Positions 34,249-44,265 of a stretch of 64,000 nucleotides of DNA are shown piece by piece. The stretch covers positions 310,001-374,000 of the forward strand of contig JABTUW010000001.1 of assembly GCA_015075185.1 (NCBI GenBank), read 5' to 3'. The position numbers and the translations under genes are program-made. The stretch comes from Anaerolineales bacterium. GTDB lineage: Bacteria > Chloroflexota > Anaerolineae > 4572-78 > J111. Within the stretch, counting starts at the first letter, position 1. The number at the start of each line of letters is the position of its first letter. The notes beneath the pieces were generated by a model. That model saw only the letters and a list, made by a program, of their open reading frames with translations, made no database searches and was not told where the DNA came from.

Positions 34249-34254
34249 TATAAT
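34249..34254 (+). promoter_or_regulatory. Possible -10 box in the gap before kbl
   Basis: A TATAAT in GTGGTATAATTGG, about 140 bases upstream of kbl, lacks a good -35 box. The remainder of the gap from 34139 to 34395 shows no further recognisable structure apart from the kbl ribosome site. Confidence 0.3.
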
Positions 34255-34395
34255 TGGTGGCATGGATATGCCCCTTCTGACCACCAAATTCTATATCTCA
34301 CCGTTCCGCCCCGAGTCTCTGTCAAGACCGTGCTTAATTGAACGACTGGCTGAAAAAGTTTTCTGTCTGTTGACGTAGCTATGTGGAGGTATGCG

Positions 34396-35571
<1,176 letters not shown>

Positions 35572-35596
35572 ACACATTCGCTGAAGAGAGTTTGCC

Positions 35597-36616
35597 ATGC
35601 GTAAAAAAGTTATCTTCATTACCGGTGCGAGCGGCGAAGTTGGTCACGCCCTGATCCGGCATCTGGCCGAGGATGGCGGCAACGAGCTGCTGACGATGGA
35701 CCTGCGCCCCCTGCCGGAAGACATCCACCCCTTCGTTTTGGAACACGTCGTCGGCAATCTCCTCGATCACATTCTATTGGCCCGCATTGTAACCCAGTAC
35801 GAAATTGACGCCATTTACCATCTGGCGGCTTTGCTCTCGACCAGCAGCGAATTCACCCCGGACATTGCCCATCAGGTCAATGTCGAAGGCACCCTGGGGC
35901 TGCTCCGCCTGGCCGCCGAACAGTCCCAATGGCGCAACCGGCCCATCCAATTCATCTTCCCCAGTTCCATTGCGGTCTATGGCATGCCCCAAATTGCCCA
36001 AAGCAAAGGGCTGTACCAACGGGTGCGGGAGTGGGAATGGAACCAGCCGCGGACCATGTACGGCTGCAACAAGCTTTACTGCGAAATGCTGGGCAACTAT
36101 TTCGGCCACCACTACCGCCAACTGGCCGTCGAGCGTCCGGTGATGCTCGACTTTCGGGCCGTGCGCTTCCCCGGCTTGATCAGCGCCTTTACCGTGCCCA
36201 CCGGCGGCACCAGCGACTACGCCCCCGAAATGCTCCACGCCGCCGCTCAAGGCAAGCCTTACGCCTGTTTTGTCCGCGAGAGCACGCGCATCCCCTTTAT
36301 GGCCATGCCCGATGCGGCGCATGCTTTACTCCAACTGGCTCACGCTCCCCAGGAGAGTTTGACCAAGTCGGTCTACAACGTGCGCGCCTTTAGCCTGACG
36401 GCGGGCGAGATCCGGGAGCGGGTGCTGGCCGCATTTCCCCAGGCCCGGATTACGTTTGAAGTGGATGAAAAACGCCAGGCCATCGTTGATAGCTGGCCGG
36501 CCGACCTGGACGACAGCTCGGCCCAGCAAGATTGGGGCTGGCAGGCCCGGTATGAGGTCAATCGTTCTTTTGAGGAATACTTAATTCCAAATATTTCCAG
36601 ACGTTATGCGGGTTGA
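35597..36616 (+). CDS. tdh: SDR-type L-threonine 3-dehydrogenase / NAD-dependent epimerase family
   Basis: A 339-residue extended short-chain dehydrogenase. It has the NAD-binding GASGEVG motif, FIFPSSIAVYG with the catalytic Ser, and the YGCNKLYCEMLGNYF motif (Tyr-x3-Lys). The segment FRAVRFPGLIS and the TSDYAPEMLHAA stretch are typical of the SDR-type threonine dehydrogenases rather than UDP-sugar epimerases. It would oxidise threonine to 2-amino-3-ketobutyrate, the substrate of the kbl product encoded 25 bases upstream. Assignment rests on these motifs plus the pairing. Confidence 0.85.
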   Translation: MRKKVIFITGASGEVGHALIRHLAEDGGNELLTMDLRPLPEDIHPFVLEHVVGNLLDHILLARIVTQYEIDAIYHLAALLSTSSEFTPDIAHQVNVEGTLGLLRLAAEQSQWRNRPIQFIFPSSIAVYGMPQIAQSKGLYQRVREWEWNQPRTMYGCNKLYCEMLGNYFGHHYRQLAVERPVMLDFRAVRFPGLISAFTVPTGGTSDYAPEMLHAAAQGKPYACFVRESTRIPFMAMPDAAHALLQLAHAPQESLTKSVYNVRAFSLTAGEIRERVLAAFPQARITFEVDEKRQAIVDSWPADLDDSSAQQDWGWQARYEVNRSFEEYLIPNISRRYAG

Positions 36617-36638
36617 CTGACCGGGTGGCATTGTTTAT

Positions 36639-37136
36639 TCACCCATTCACCCCTTCACTAACCGACATTACCTCTCCCCCCGTCACCCGCAGCAACTCCA
36701 TCGGCGTGAGGCGCATCATCGCATTAATGTCCCCGCCCCCGCCAAAGATGACCTGAAACGCGGTAATAGCCGGGTCTACCAGGGTTCGGAGTTTGTGCCG
36801 GTGGCCAAAGGGAGGCATGCTGCCGACGATATAACCGGTGATTTCAAGCGCCCGCTCCGCGCCGGCAAATTTGACCTGCTTTCGACCAACGCTCAGCCGC
36901 TCGGCAATTTTGCGTTGGTCCACTTTGGACAGACCGTTGTTGATAACCAGCAGTGGCTCGTCCTTGACCAAAAACACCAATGACTTGATAATTTGCTCCG
37001 GCTCGACCCCCAACGCCCGTGCGGCATCGGGTACCGTCGGCGTGTGTTCGGCCATGGGCAAAATGGTTGCCCCAATGTGGTGGACCTCGATAAAGCGCTG
37101 TAAGTCGGCGCTAGTAAACGGCACATGTTTTTCCAT
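36639..37136 (-). CDS. ybaK: YbaK/EbsC-type aminoacyl-tRNA deacylase
   Basis: A 165-residue protein of the YbaK/ProX/INS fold. The features are ARALGVEPEQIIKSLVFLV, the conserved Lys in that stretch, RKQVKFAGAERALEITGYIVGSMPPFGHR (in two parts) and a late VIFGGGGDINAMMRL. YbaK-type enzymes hydrolyse mischarged Cys-tRNAPro and related species as a translation quality step. The exact tRNA specificity cannot be read from sequence. Confidence 0.85.
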   Translation of the reverse strand: MEKHVPFTSADLQRFIEVHHIGATILPMAEHTPTVPDAARALGVEPEQIIKSLVFLVKDEPLLVINNGLSKVDQRKIAERLSVGRKQVKFAGAERALEITGYIVGSMPPFGHRHKLRTLVDPAITAFQVIFGGGGDINAMMRLTPMELLRVTGGEVMSVSEGVNG

Positions 37137-37186
37137 TGTCCTCTGCCTGCTGTTTTTATTCTCAGTTCGGAGGTTTTCTGTTTTTA

Positions 37187-37253
37187 GACAAGATTAACAA
37201 GATTTACAGGATAAAAAGGCTCAAAAATCTTGTTAATCGTGTAAATCCTGTCC
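37187..37253. repeat. Intergenic repeat (AAGATTAACAAGATTTACAGGAT type)
   Basis: GACAAGATTAACAAGATT and its inverted relative AATCTTGTTAATC...TAAATCCTGTCC face each other across a 20-base centre. This word class is common in intergenic DNA of environmental bacteria. No gene is present here. Confidence 0.5.
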
Positions 37254-37282
37254 ATTTTCTACACAACATCGAACTCAGGTTA

Positions 37283-38566
37283 TTAGATTAGTCGGCGGTA
37301 CAGTGCGGCTGTATCCTGGGCTATTTTGTCCCACTCGAATAAATCGCCCAACTGCTTTGAACCCAGGGCCAATTTCCGGCGCAAAGCTGGATCATCGGCC
37401 AGTTGGGCTGCCGCTTGAGCCAGAGCAGCCGCATTGCGCGGGGGGACGAGCAGCATATTTTCCCCGGAGCGAATTTCGGGCATGAGGTGGGGGTCAGCCG
37501 GGAGCGTGCTGACCACCGGGCAGCCGTGCCGCAACGCCGCAATCAACGTGGTGCGGCGAAACGACACGCCATCGCGGTAAGGCATGACCACGGCATCTGC
37601 GGCCAGCAGGTTGGCCGAAACCTCAGGCAGGCCGGTGTAACCGGTGCGGTGTACAAAATCGGCCAGGTGGCGCCGGTCAATGAGGGCCTGAACTTTTTGG
37701 GCGTAAGCGACGTTGGTTGGGTCGGCGTGGCCAACTTCCCCGCCAATGAGCAACAAGCGGGCATCATGCCCCTGCTGCCGCAGCAGCGCCAGCATCTCGA
37801 TCAGCTCCTCGCCCCCTTTACTCTCATTTAAAAACCCAAAATAAGCCAAAAGCAGCGTCTTTTCATCGGCGTCATACTTTTTACGCCAGGTCACTCGCTC
37901 AAAATCGGCGGGCGGCTGCGGCTCGACATTGCTGCCAAGAGGGATGAGGGTGAGCAGGGGGGCAGAGGGACGGGGGAGCAGGGGAGCGGGGGAGATTGGC
38001 GATTGATAGCCAGAACTTGAAGATTCTTCATTGACCATTGACAATTGTTCCAAATCTTCCCGGTTGGTACAAATAACCGCGTCGCTGTAGCGGGCCAGGG
38101 CCAGCATAGATTTCCAGCGAAAAGCGCCGGCTTTGGGGAAAATATAAGGAATCCGCAAATCGTGAAACGTGGTCACGATGCGGGCAACAGCGCTCCGCTT
38201 TTTAAGAAACCAGGGCAGCCAGTTGACCCAGCCGCCCAAATCAAACGCCGCCGCTTGGTACTGGATGTGCAAGATATCAGGTTGGCAAGTTTTTAGAAAG
38301 CTGGCGACGCCAGGCCAACAGCGCCAGCTCCAATCAGGGAGAGAGGCGAAGACGGGAGGAGATGACGCGCTGAGGCGAGGAGGCGAGGAAATTTCCTCGT
38401 TTCTTCGCATCCTCGCAGCTTCCCCTCCCTTTTCCTGCCAACGGCGGCTGATCAAAACAGACGACTCGACGCCAAACGAGGTCAGATGCTGGCCGAGGTA
38501 GGCCGTATGGTCGGCAATGCCGCCCTGCATGGGGGGATATTCGCCGGTGAGGAAGACCACTTTCAT
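37283..38566 (-). CDS. Family 4 glycosyltransferase with repeat-derived insertions
   Basis: A 427-residue GT4 enzyme (two Rossmann domains) with the N-terminal acceptor loop EYPPMQGGIADHTAYLG and a C-terminal donor domain (LAYFGFLNESKGGEELIEML, VMPYRDGVSFRRTTLIAALRHGCPVVST). It probably adds a sugar to a lipid-linked or surface glycan. Two in-frame stretches are unlike the rest: a Glu/Arg/Ser-rich part near residues 45-75, encoded by GAGGCGAGG-type repeats with a perfect CGAGGAAATTTCCTCG palindrome (38384-38399), and a Ser/Pro-rich part encoded by GGGGAGCAGGGG and CAATTGTCAATGG repeats (about 37948-38050). Both are probably inserted repeats kept in frame. The start overlaps the upstream GT2 stop by one base. 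Confidence 0.85.
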   Translation of the reverse strand: MKVVFLTGEYPPMQGGIADHTAYLGQHLTSFGVESSVLISRRWQEKGGEAARMRRNEEISSPPRLSASSPPVFASLPDWSWRCWPGVASFLKTCQPDILHIQYQAAAFDLGGWVNWLPWFLKKRSAVARIVTTFHDLRIPYIFPKAGAFRWKSMLALARYSDAVICTNREDLEQLSMVNEESSSSGYQSPISPAPLLPRPSAPLLTLIPLGSNVEPQPPADFERVTWRKKYDADEKTLLLAYFGFLNESKGGEELIEMLALLRQQGHDARLLLIGGEVGHADPTNVAYAQKVQALIDRRHLADFVHRTGYTGLPEVSANLLAADAVVMPYRDGVSFRRTTLIAALRHGCPVVSTLPADPHLMPEIRSGENMLLVPPRNAAALAQAAAQLADDPALRRKLALGSKQLGDLFEWDKIAQDTAALYRRLI

Positions 38567-39498
38567 CACAATCCCCGCAGCACCTGGGCATAGGCGGTCA
38601 TTCGCTCCCGGCGCAGAGTACGCCGATGGCCCAGCAGCCATTTTAGACTTTCCTCGGCCCATTGAAAGGCAAAGGTGAGCCACAAAAAAAACCGTAACAG
38701 GCTGGCCCAGCTAGAACCAAAATATTTGCGGGTGTAACGCAGTTTGCTCCGCTGAAAGCGCAAGGTTCGCGCTGCTGCAACCTGTTCACTGGATTTGCCT
38801 TCGTAATGGGTCACTCGCGCCGTAGGCAAGTAGTGCGTCTCCCAGCCGGCCTCGACGCTGCGGCGGCACCAATCGGTCTCTTCAAAATACATAAAAAAGT
38901 CCGGGTCAATCGGTCCGACTTGCTGCCAGGCTTCACGCCGGATTAAAATCGCCGCGCCAACGACCCAGTCTACTTTTTGGGGCTGAGTAGCCGGCTGGTC
39001 GGCCAGGTGGTAGCGCCGGATATAACGGTTTTCAGGAAACCATTGCTCCAGCAGGGTGCTCTCCCAAAACAGGCTGCCCGGCGTGGGAAAGCGACGGCGG
39101 GAGGATTGGATTGAGCCATCGGGCCAGAGCAGTTGCGGTCCTAACACTCCCACTTCTGGATGAGCGTCCATATAGTCAACCATGCGCCCCAATACGTCTG
39201 ACTGAACAACAGTGTCGGGGTTGAGCAGAAACAGGTAGCGGCCCTGGGCTGTCTCCACACCGACATTATTGCCTTTAGCATAACCCAGATTCTCCTGGCT
39301 GGCAATCAGGCGCACTTGGGAAAAATGCTCGCGGACTACCTCCGGGCTGCCATCCGTGGAGGCGCTGTCAACGACAATAATTTCTATGGCCAGCCTGGGT
39401 GTTGAGTGAACAGCCTTCAGTAAGGATTGGAGGCAAGCATCCAGCAGCTCTTTAACATTCCAATTGACAACGATGATTGATAAATCCATCTTCATCAA
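38566..39498 (-). CDS. Family 2 glycosyltransferase (rhamnosyltransferase-like)
   Basis: A 310-residue GT-A enzyme with SIIVVNWNVKELL, IEIIVVDSASTDGSPEVV, NPDTVV (the metal-binding DxD-like site) and the acceptor-side FMYFEETDWCRRSVEAGW. It resembles Wbb-type rhamnosyl- or related transferases of surface polysaccharide synthesis. A C-terminal basic/hydrophobic tail (about 255-290) may sit at the membrane. The start is any of three close Met codons (39498, 39495 or 39489). It is coupled to the GT4 gene downstream. Confidence 0.87.
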   Translation of the reverse strand: MMKMDLSIIVVNWNVKELLDACLQSLLKAVHSTPRLAIEIIVVDSASTDGSPEVVREHFSQVRLIASQENLGYAKGNNVGVETAQGRYLFLLNPDTVVQSDVLGRMVDYMDAHPEVGVLGPQLLWPDGSIQSSRRRFPTPGSLFWESTLLEQWFPENRYIRRYHLADQPATQPQKVDWVVGAAILIRREAWQQVGPIDPDFFMYFEETDWCRRSVEAGWETHYLPTARVTHYEGKSSEQVAAARTLRFQRSKLRYTRKYFGSSWASLLRFFLWLTFAFQWAEESLKWLLGHRRTLRRERMTAYAQVLRGL

Positions 39499-39591
39499 GT
39501 TGAGGCTAAAAATAGCGGCGGCGAGACACCGTGGGTAATCCCGCCGCCGGTGAGCTTGAGGGATGCTCGCTTAAATATCGCGGGCTACGGT

Positions 39592-40545
39592 CTAATCGGC
39601 AATGCCGTGCATAGCTTGCCGATACGGGTTGTTGGGCAGAGTCTCTAAATCGGCCTGAGCCTGGCAGGCAAAACGGCGAGCTTCTTCCATTGCTTTTTCA
39701 ACGCAGCCGGAAGCCCGGATTTGTTCCACCACCGTCAAAATTTCCTTATCGCTGACCGGCTCGCGGCGTACCGCTTTGAGAATAGTGGGATGACCGGGCG
39801 ATTTTTCGGCGAAGAGCATCACCGGCAAAGTAGCAATTCCCTGGCGCAAATCATTCGCTACGGGCTTGCCGATACGGTCTTCGTCGCCACGAAAATCAAG
39901 CACATCGTCAACAATTTGAAAGGCCATGCCAAGGTGATAACCATAATCATGCAAAGCTTGCACTTCATGTTCAGGCGCGCCGCATAAGATGCCTCCGGTT
40001 TGCGTTCCGGCAGCAAAAAGTGAAGCAGTCTTGGCATAGATCCGCTGATGATACTCGTCATAGCTGGGTACACGTCCATGACCATCGTTAAACAACTGCT
40101 GCAACTCTCCTCCGACAATCGTCATTAACGTTTGGGCAAAGATTCTGACAATCCGCACGTGGTCCGTCTCAGCCGTCAACTCCGCCGACCGGGCAAAGAG
40201 ATAATCACCGGTAAGAATCGTTGCGCCCGGACTCCAACTGGCATTGAGGGTCGGCAGGCCACGCCGGAATAACGAGTTATCAATCAGGTCGTCATGAACC
40301 AAGGTGGCGGTATGGAGCAGTTCAACCGAGGCAGCCAGCGAGTAGGATTTCTCTTTATCCACCGGGTAAAAATTGGCTGCCATCAATGTTAGCGCCGGCC
40401 GCAGACGCTTACCTCCCGCTCCCATCAGGTAGTCAATAACCGCCTGCAAATCCTGATATCGCTCTGAAACACCGGAGCGCATCTTCTCTTCCACGCGTTT
40501 AATATCATCTGCAACCAAATCAAGCCAAGCAACGGTTTGGGTCAT
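39592..40545 (-). CDS. Polyprenyl (all-trans) diphosphate synthase
   Basis: A 317-residue isoprenyl synthase of the usual length, with the first Asp-rich motif TLVHDDLIDNSLFRRG, the second QIVDDVLDFRGDE, and GGKRLRPALTLM near the start. It condenses isopentenyl diphosphate units onto an allylic primer, giving the side chain of menaquinone or a similar lipid. The chain length cannot be set from sequence alone. The ATG at 40545 has AAGGA at five to six bases; 12 more codons upstream are possible but unsupported. Confidence 0.88.
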   Translation of the reverse strand: MTQTVAWLDLVADDIKRVEEKMRSGVSERYQDLQAVIDYLMGAGGKRLRPALTLMAANFYPVDKEKSYSLAASVELLHTATLVHDDLIDNSLFRRGLPTLNASWSPGATILTGDYLFARSAELTAETDHVRIVRIFAQTLMTIVGGELQQLFNDGHGRVPSYDEYHQRIYAKTASLFAAGTQTGGILCGAPEHEVQALHDYGYHLGMAFQIVDDVLDFRGDEDRIGKPVANDLRQGIATLPVMLFAEKSPGHPTILKAVRREPVSDKEILTVVEQIRASGCVEKAMEEARRFACQAQADLETLPNNPYRQAMHGIAD

Positions 40546-40605
40546 GGTGTCCTTTTTCAACCTTTTATCCAGTACTTTCAAAAAATTCTGAAAGTTATAT
40601 AGTTT

Positions 40606-40634
40606 ATTTTATCACAAGGAGAGGGTCGTGTCAA
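40606..40634 (-). promoter_or_regulatory. Sigma-70 promoter for polyprenyl synthase
   Basis: On the minus strand TTGACA (40629-40634), 17-base spacer, TAAAAT (40606-40611), about 60 bases before the chosen ATG. Confidence 0.8.
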
Positions 40635-40646
40635 TAAAAGTGGTAG

Positions 40647-41468
40647 TTACTGGCTCGAAGTAAAGGTTGGGAGATCAGGGTTAGACAGCAAGGATGCCGG
40701 CAGTCTAAAGAAGGCAAGGGTATTCTCGGTAAGGCAGCGGCTCATCTCTGCCAAAGATAATCCTTTTAAGACCGCTATCCGCTCTGCCACCAGCTTAACG
40801 TAGGCCGGTTCGTTCCGTTTACCCCGAAAAGGATGCGGGGCGAGAAAAGGGGCGTCAGTTTCGACCAGGAGGCGTTCTGGCGGCGCGGCGGCCACAATTT
40901 CCGGCAGGTCACGGGCGTTTTTGAAAGTGACCGGCCCGCTGATGCCGAGGTAAAAGCCCAGCTCAAGCGCCTCTTCGGCCATCGCTCGGTCCCCCGAAAA
41001 GGAGTGGAGGACCAAACCGGGGTGATGCTGACCCGCGCCCCACTGCCGGAGCACCGCCATTGTATCCGCCGCCGCTTCGCGTTGATGGATGATGACCGGT
41101 TTGCCCACTTCTTTGGCCAGGGCCAATTGTTGTTCAAACACCTGCCACTGCACCGGGCGAGGAGCTTTATCCCAATGATAATCCAAGCCAATTTCGCCGA
41201 CAGCCACGACCTTGGGATAACTGGCGAGGGCACGCAGTTCAGCCAGCGCCATCTCGTTAAAATTGGCAGCACCGTTGGGATGGAAACCAACAGCGGCAAA
41301 GACATTAGGATTTATCTCGGCCAACGCGACAATCTGGCGGCTGTCCTCTAAATCCGTGCCGGGGTTGATCAGGGCCACCACGCCAGCAGCCCTGGCCCGC
41401 GCCAGCACTTCGGCACGATCTTCGTCAAAAGCGTTAAAGTTGAAGTGACAGTGAGAATCTATGAGCAT
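40647..41468 (-). CDS. tatD: TatD-family metal-dependent hydrolase (DNase)
   Basis: A 273-residue TIM-barrel enzyme with the metal ligands DSHCHFNF (His-x-His), GEIGLDYHW (Glu), VIIHQRE (His), VLHSFSGD (His) and LVETDAPFL (Asp). TatD nucleases degrade DNA 3' to 5' in repair and turnover. The last 18 residues (SLLSNPDLPTFTSSQ) are unconserved. It is divergent from the AAA ATPase gene. Confidence 0.9.
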   Translation of the reverse strand: MLIDSHCHFNFNAFDEDRAEVLARARAAGVVALINPGTDLEDSRQIVALAEINPNVFAAVGFHPNGAANFNEMALAELRALASYPKVVAVGEIGLDYHWDKAPRPVQWQVFEQQLALAKEVGKPVIIHQREAAADTMAVLRQWGAGQHHPGLVLHSFSGDRAMAEEALELGFYLGISGPVTFKNARDLPEIVAAAPPERLLVETDAPFLAPHPFRGKRNEPAYVKLVAERIAVLKGLSLAEMSRCLTENTLAFFRLPASLLSNPDLPTFTSSQ

Positions 41469-41504
41469 AATAACCGGGTGCTATTTTACCATAAATTAAA
41501 ATTA

Positions 41505-41534
41505 TTGGACTCTTTGGCCTCTATAATTTATAAT
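41505..41534 (+). promoter_or_regulatory. Promoter for the AAA ATPase pair
   Basis: TTGGAC (41505-41510), 18-base spacer, TATAAT (41529-41534). A second TATAAT (41522-41527) overlaps at too short a spacing. The start codon follows 65 bases on, with an AGGGAG ribosome site. Confidence 0.65.
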
Positions 41535-41598
41535 ATTACCAGTCAGCCAGCTAATTCCCCATTTTATAGTCAAGTCAATCAGTCAGGGAGAACCGGGG

Positions 41599-44172
41599 AT
41601 GTCTACCGAAAACGAGACATTGATCATCAATCCCTACATTGCTGGATCGCCGGTCAAAGACGCCGCGATGTTTTTTGGCCGCGAGGATGTATACGCCTGG
41701 CTGCGCCAGCATTTGCGGGGCGCCTACCAGCACAACGCCATTGTGCTCTACGGGGAGCGGCGCAGCGGCAAAACCTCCGTGCTGTACCAGATGAAAGACA
41801 AGCTGGGTGACCCTCTTTATATTCCAGTATTGTTAGACTTACAGGGGATGGGGCTGGAGGGTCTTGACGGCTTTTTATGGGAAGTGGCGCGAAAAATTGT
41901 ACTGGCTTTGCGTGGGGTTGAGAGCATTCCCAGTTTGGAGCGGCCTGCCCGTCAGGATTTTGACAAAAACCCGCGCCATCAATTCGAAGAGGTTTTTTTG
42001 CCTCCGGTGATCGAAGCGCTGGGAGAACGCTCGCTGCTACTCATGTTTGATGAGGCCAACCGGCTGGCCGAAAAGGTCGAGGCCGGCGATTTACCCCACG
42101 ATATTTTTGATTACCTGCGGGCCTTAATTCAGCAGACGAGTCGGGTCAATTTTCTCTTTTCACTGGGCAACCGCCTTGAAGCCAATACCAAAGGTTCATC
42201 CCAGCTTTTCAATCTGGCGGTCTACCGCAAAATCAGCTTCCTGGAACAAGATTTTGCCGAGGACCTAATTACCCAGCCGGTAGCGCAGTATTACACTTAT
42301 ACCCGGCCCGCCATTGCACGCATCTATCAGCTTACCTCAGGCCAGGCTTACTACACCCAACTGCTGTGCCATAATTTGTTCTCCCGTTGGACCAAAGACA
42401 AACCGGCTCAATTAGGCGTTGCCGATATAGAAGCTGTCCTGCCCGATGTCATCGAACAAGGCACCCCAAACTTCCAATTTGTCTGGGAGGACTCTACGCC
42501 GGTGGAGCAGGCTATTCTGGCCGCCCTGGCCAATAGAGCCCCTCAGTACAAAGCGGGCGTGATGCGCCGCAATCTGGGCCGGGCTATGAACAGAGCCAAA
42601 TTGTACCCACCCAGCGGTGATGTCACCAGCGGCCTGCGCCAACTCTTCGAGCGGGATGTCATCAACGACCAGGAGCCGTACAATTTTAGAGTAGAATTGA
42701 TGCAGCACTGGATCAGCAAGTTCCGCCGGCTCGAATGGGTCAGGGAAGAACTGGGCGATGTCGCCAGAGAATGGGAGCGGATTGAAGAGCAGCGCCGCGC
42801 CCAGGCCCCCACCACCAGAGAGCGTGTTCTGCGCTGGGCTACACCCGTATTGGCAGTGTTGTTAGTCACGGCTCTGATTATTGGTTTTATTCTCAGACAA
42901 CAGTCCACGGCGGCGCTGGCGCAGGCTGAGGCCCGTCGTGGCACCGAAGTCGCCCAATTGATTCAGGCCAATAGCACTCAGGCGGCGGAGAGCCAAATAC
43001 TCCTGGCCGCCGCCAGCACCAAGGCTGCTGAAGCGGTGCAGCGAGGTGATAACACGGAGGCCAATGCCGCCCGGGCGACAGCCAATGCCCTGGTCGCTTT
43101 GAATGAGGCGCTGGCAGCAACGGCGACGCGGGCGGCTGCCGTCAAAGCAACAGCCCTGATCCAAATTGCCGCAGCGGCAACTCAACCTGAACCGGCCACG
43201 CCTACAGTTGCCCCCACCCCCGTTCCAACCGACACACCGACCCAGACACCCGTCCCAACGGCGACAGCCACGCCCACACCCGCACCAACGGCCACAGCTT
43301 CGCCTACGCCAACCCCGCAATCCGTCCTGGCAGGGGCGTTGCGCGGAACTATTGCTTATCCTGTCTTTGAGGGTGAAACCTACAATCTTTACTTTGGCAA
43401 TTTAGAGGATGGCAGCAGCCAGCTCATTCGCCAGGGCGCCAGCCAGCCTGCTTTTAGCGGCGACGGTTCGCGGATTGCCTTTATCTCCTGGTCGGGTAGC
43501 CCAGGGCGCGGGCTGGTTACGGCCAATCGCACGGGTGGCAATGAAACTCTGGTTGGTCCGGCCCCGGAAGACAAATTGCCCACCTGGAGCCCGGATGGAC
43601 GGACTATTTTGTTTTTTACCCGACGCGCCGGTGATCGCGCTTCGCAGATGTACTGGACCCAGGCTGATGCACCCGGTATTGCCGAAAACCAGAGATTTGT
43701 GACTGAAGGTGAATATCCTACCTGGGGGGCTGATGGTCAGGTGGTATTCCGGGCCAAAGGACGTGTTGGGATCGGTCTGCGGCTGGCCGGAGCCACGTTT
43801 GATAACCCACTGGCCTTGACCGACCGGGATGAGGATACCGCCCCTGCCCTGGCCCCTGATGGCCAGACGGTTGCCTTTATGTCTCGGCTTGACGGAAACT
43901 GGGAAATCTACACCATTAAGGCCGATGGCTCCAACCTGACTCGTCTGACCGATGACCCGGCTATGGATGGCCTGCCCACCTGGAGCCCTGATGGCCGGGC
44001 CATCGCTTTTGCCAGCAATACTGGCGGCAATTGGGCTATTTGGGCCATAACCCCAGATGGGCGAGAACGACAACAAATTTTAGCCATGAGAGCTTCACCT
44101 GATGGCCGGGTGTTTTTTGATCAGGCCAATTCCAATGGTTGGACAGAAGAGCGAATTAGTTGGACCCGTTAA
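41599..44172 (+). CDS. Membrane-spanning AAA/STAND ATPase with external TolB-like propeller
   Basis: An 857-residue protein in three parts. The cytosolic N-terminus (about 1-400) is a STAND-like AAA ATPase: P-loop GERRSGKT (52-59), Walker B LLLMFDEANRL (about 150). After one membrane helix (about 415-433) comes an Ala-rich helical stalk (about 440-520) and a Thr/Pro linker (about 527-574). The extracytoplasmic end (about 580-857) is a beta-propeller of TolB/PD40 repeats (SPDGRTILFFTR, APDGQTVAFMSR, SPDGRAIAFAS). I infer signal transfer between an outer ligand and the inner NTPase. The second ATPase gene follows 93 bases on and starts with the same INP..G.P..D...F.GR pattern, so they are likely partners. 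Confidence 0.8.
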   Translation: MSTENETLIINPYIAGSPVKDAAMFFGREDVYAWLRQHLRGAYQHNAIVLYGERRSGKTSVLYQMKDKLGDPLYIPVLLDLQGMGLEGLDGFLWEVARKIVLALRGVESIPSLERPARQDFDKNPRHQFEEVFLPPVIEALGERSLLLMFDEANRLAEKVEAGDLPHDIFDYLRALIQQTSRVNFLFSLGNRLEANTKGSSQLFNLAVYRKISFLEQDFAEDLITQPVAQYYTYTRPAIARIYQLTSGQAYYTQLLCHNLFSRWTKDKPAQLGVADIEAVLPDVIEQGTPNFQFVWEDSTPVEQAILAALANRAPQYKAGVMRRNLGRAMNRAKLYPPSGDVTSGLRQLFERDVINDQEPYNFRVELMQHWISKFRRLEWVREELGDVAREWERIEEQRRAQAPTTRERVLRWATPVLAVLLVTALIIGFILRQQSTAALAQAEARRGTEVAQLIQANSTQAAESQILLAAASTKAAEAVQRGDNTEANAARATANALVALNEALAATATRAAAVKATALIQIAAAATQPEPATPTVAPTPVPTDTPTQTPVPTATATPTPAPTATASPTPTPQSVLAGALRGTIAYPVFEGETYNLYFGNLEDGSSQLIRQGASQPAFSGDGSRIAFISWSGSPGRGLVTANRTGGNETLVGPAPEDKLPTWSPDGRTILFFTRRAGDRASQMYWTQADAPGIAENQRFVTEGEYPTWGADGQVVFRAKGRVGIGLRLAGATFDNPLALTDRDEDTAPALAPDGQTVAFMSRLDGNWEIYTIKADGSNLTRLTDDPAMDGLPTWSPDGRAIAFASNTGGNWAIWAITPDGRERQQILAMRASPDGRVFFDQANSNGWTEERISWTR

Positions 44173-44176
44173 AAGA

Positions 44177-44229
44177 AGGCTAAGGCCAAGGCTGAGTCGA
44201 AGTGTAAAAGTAATTCTTAGCCTTAGCCT
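44177..44229. repeat. Inverted repeat between the AAA genes
   Basis: AGGCTAAGGC (44177-44186) pairs perfectly with GCCTTAGCCT (44220-44229). It could form a hairpin in the two-gene transcript and modulate expression of the second gene. Confidence 0.5.
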
Positions 44230-44265
44230 CCCCCAAGGGGCGGGCAAGAACAGGAGTTGAGTTCT

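Noticed and set aside
35597..36616. UDP-glucose 4-epimerase
   Set aside because: The motifs and the adjacent kbl gene favour SDR-type threonine dehydrogenase.
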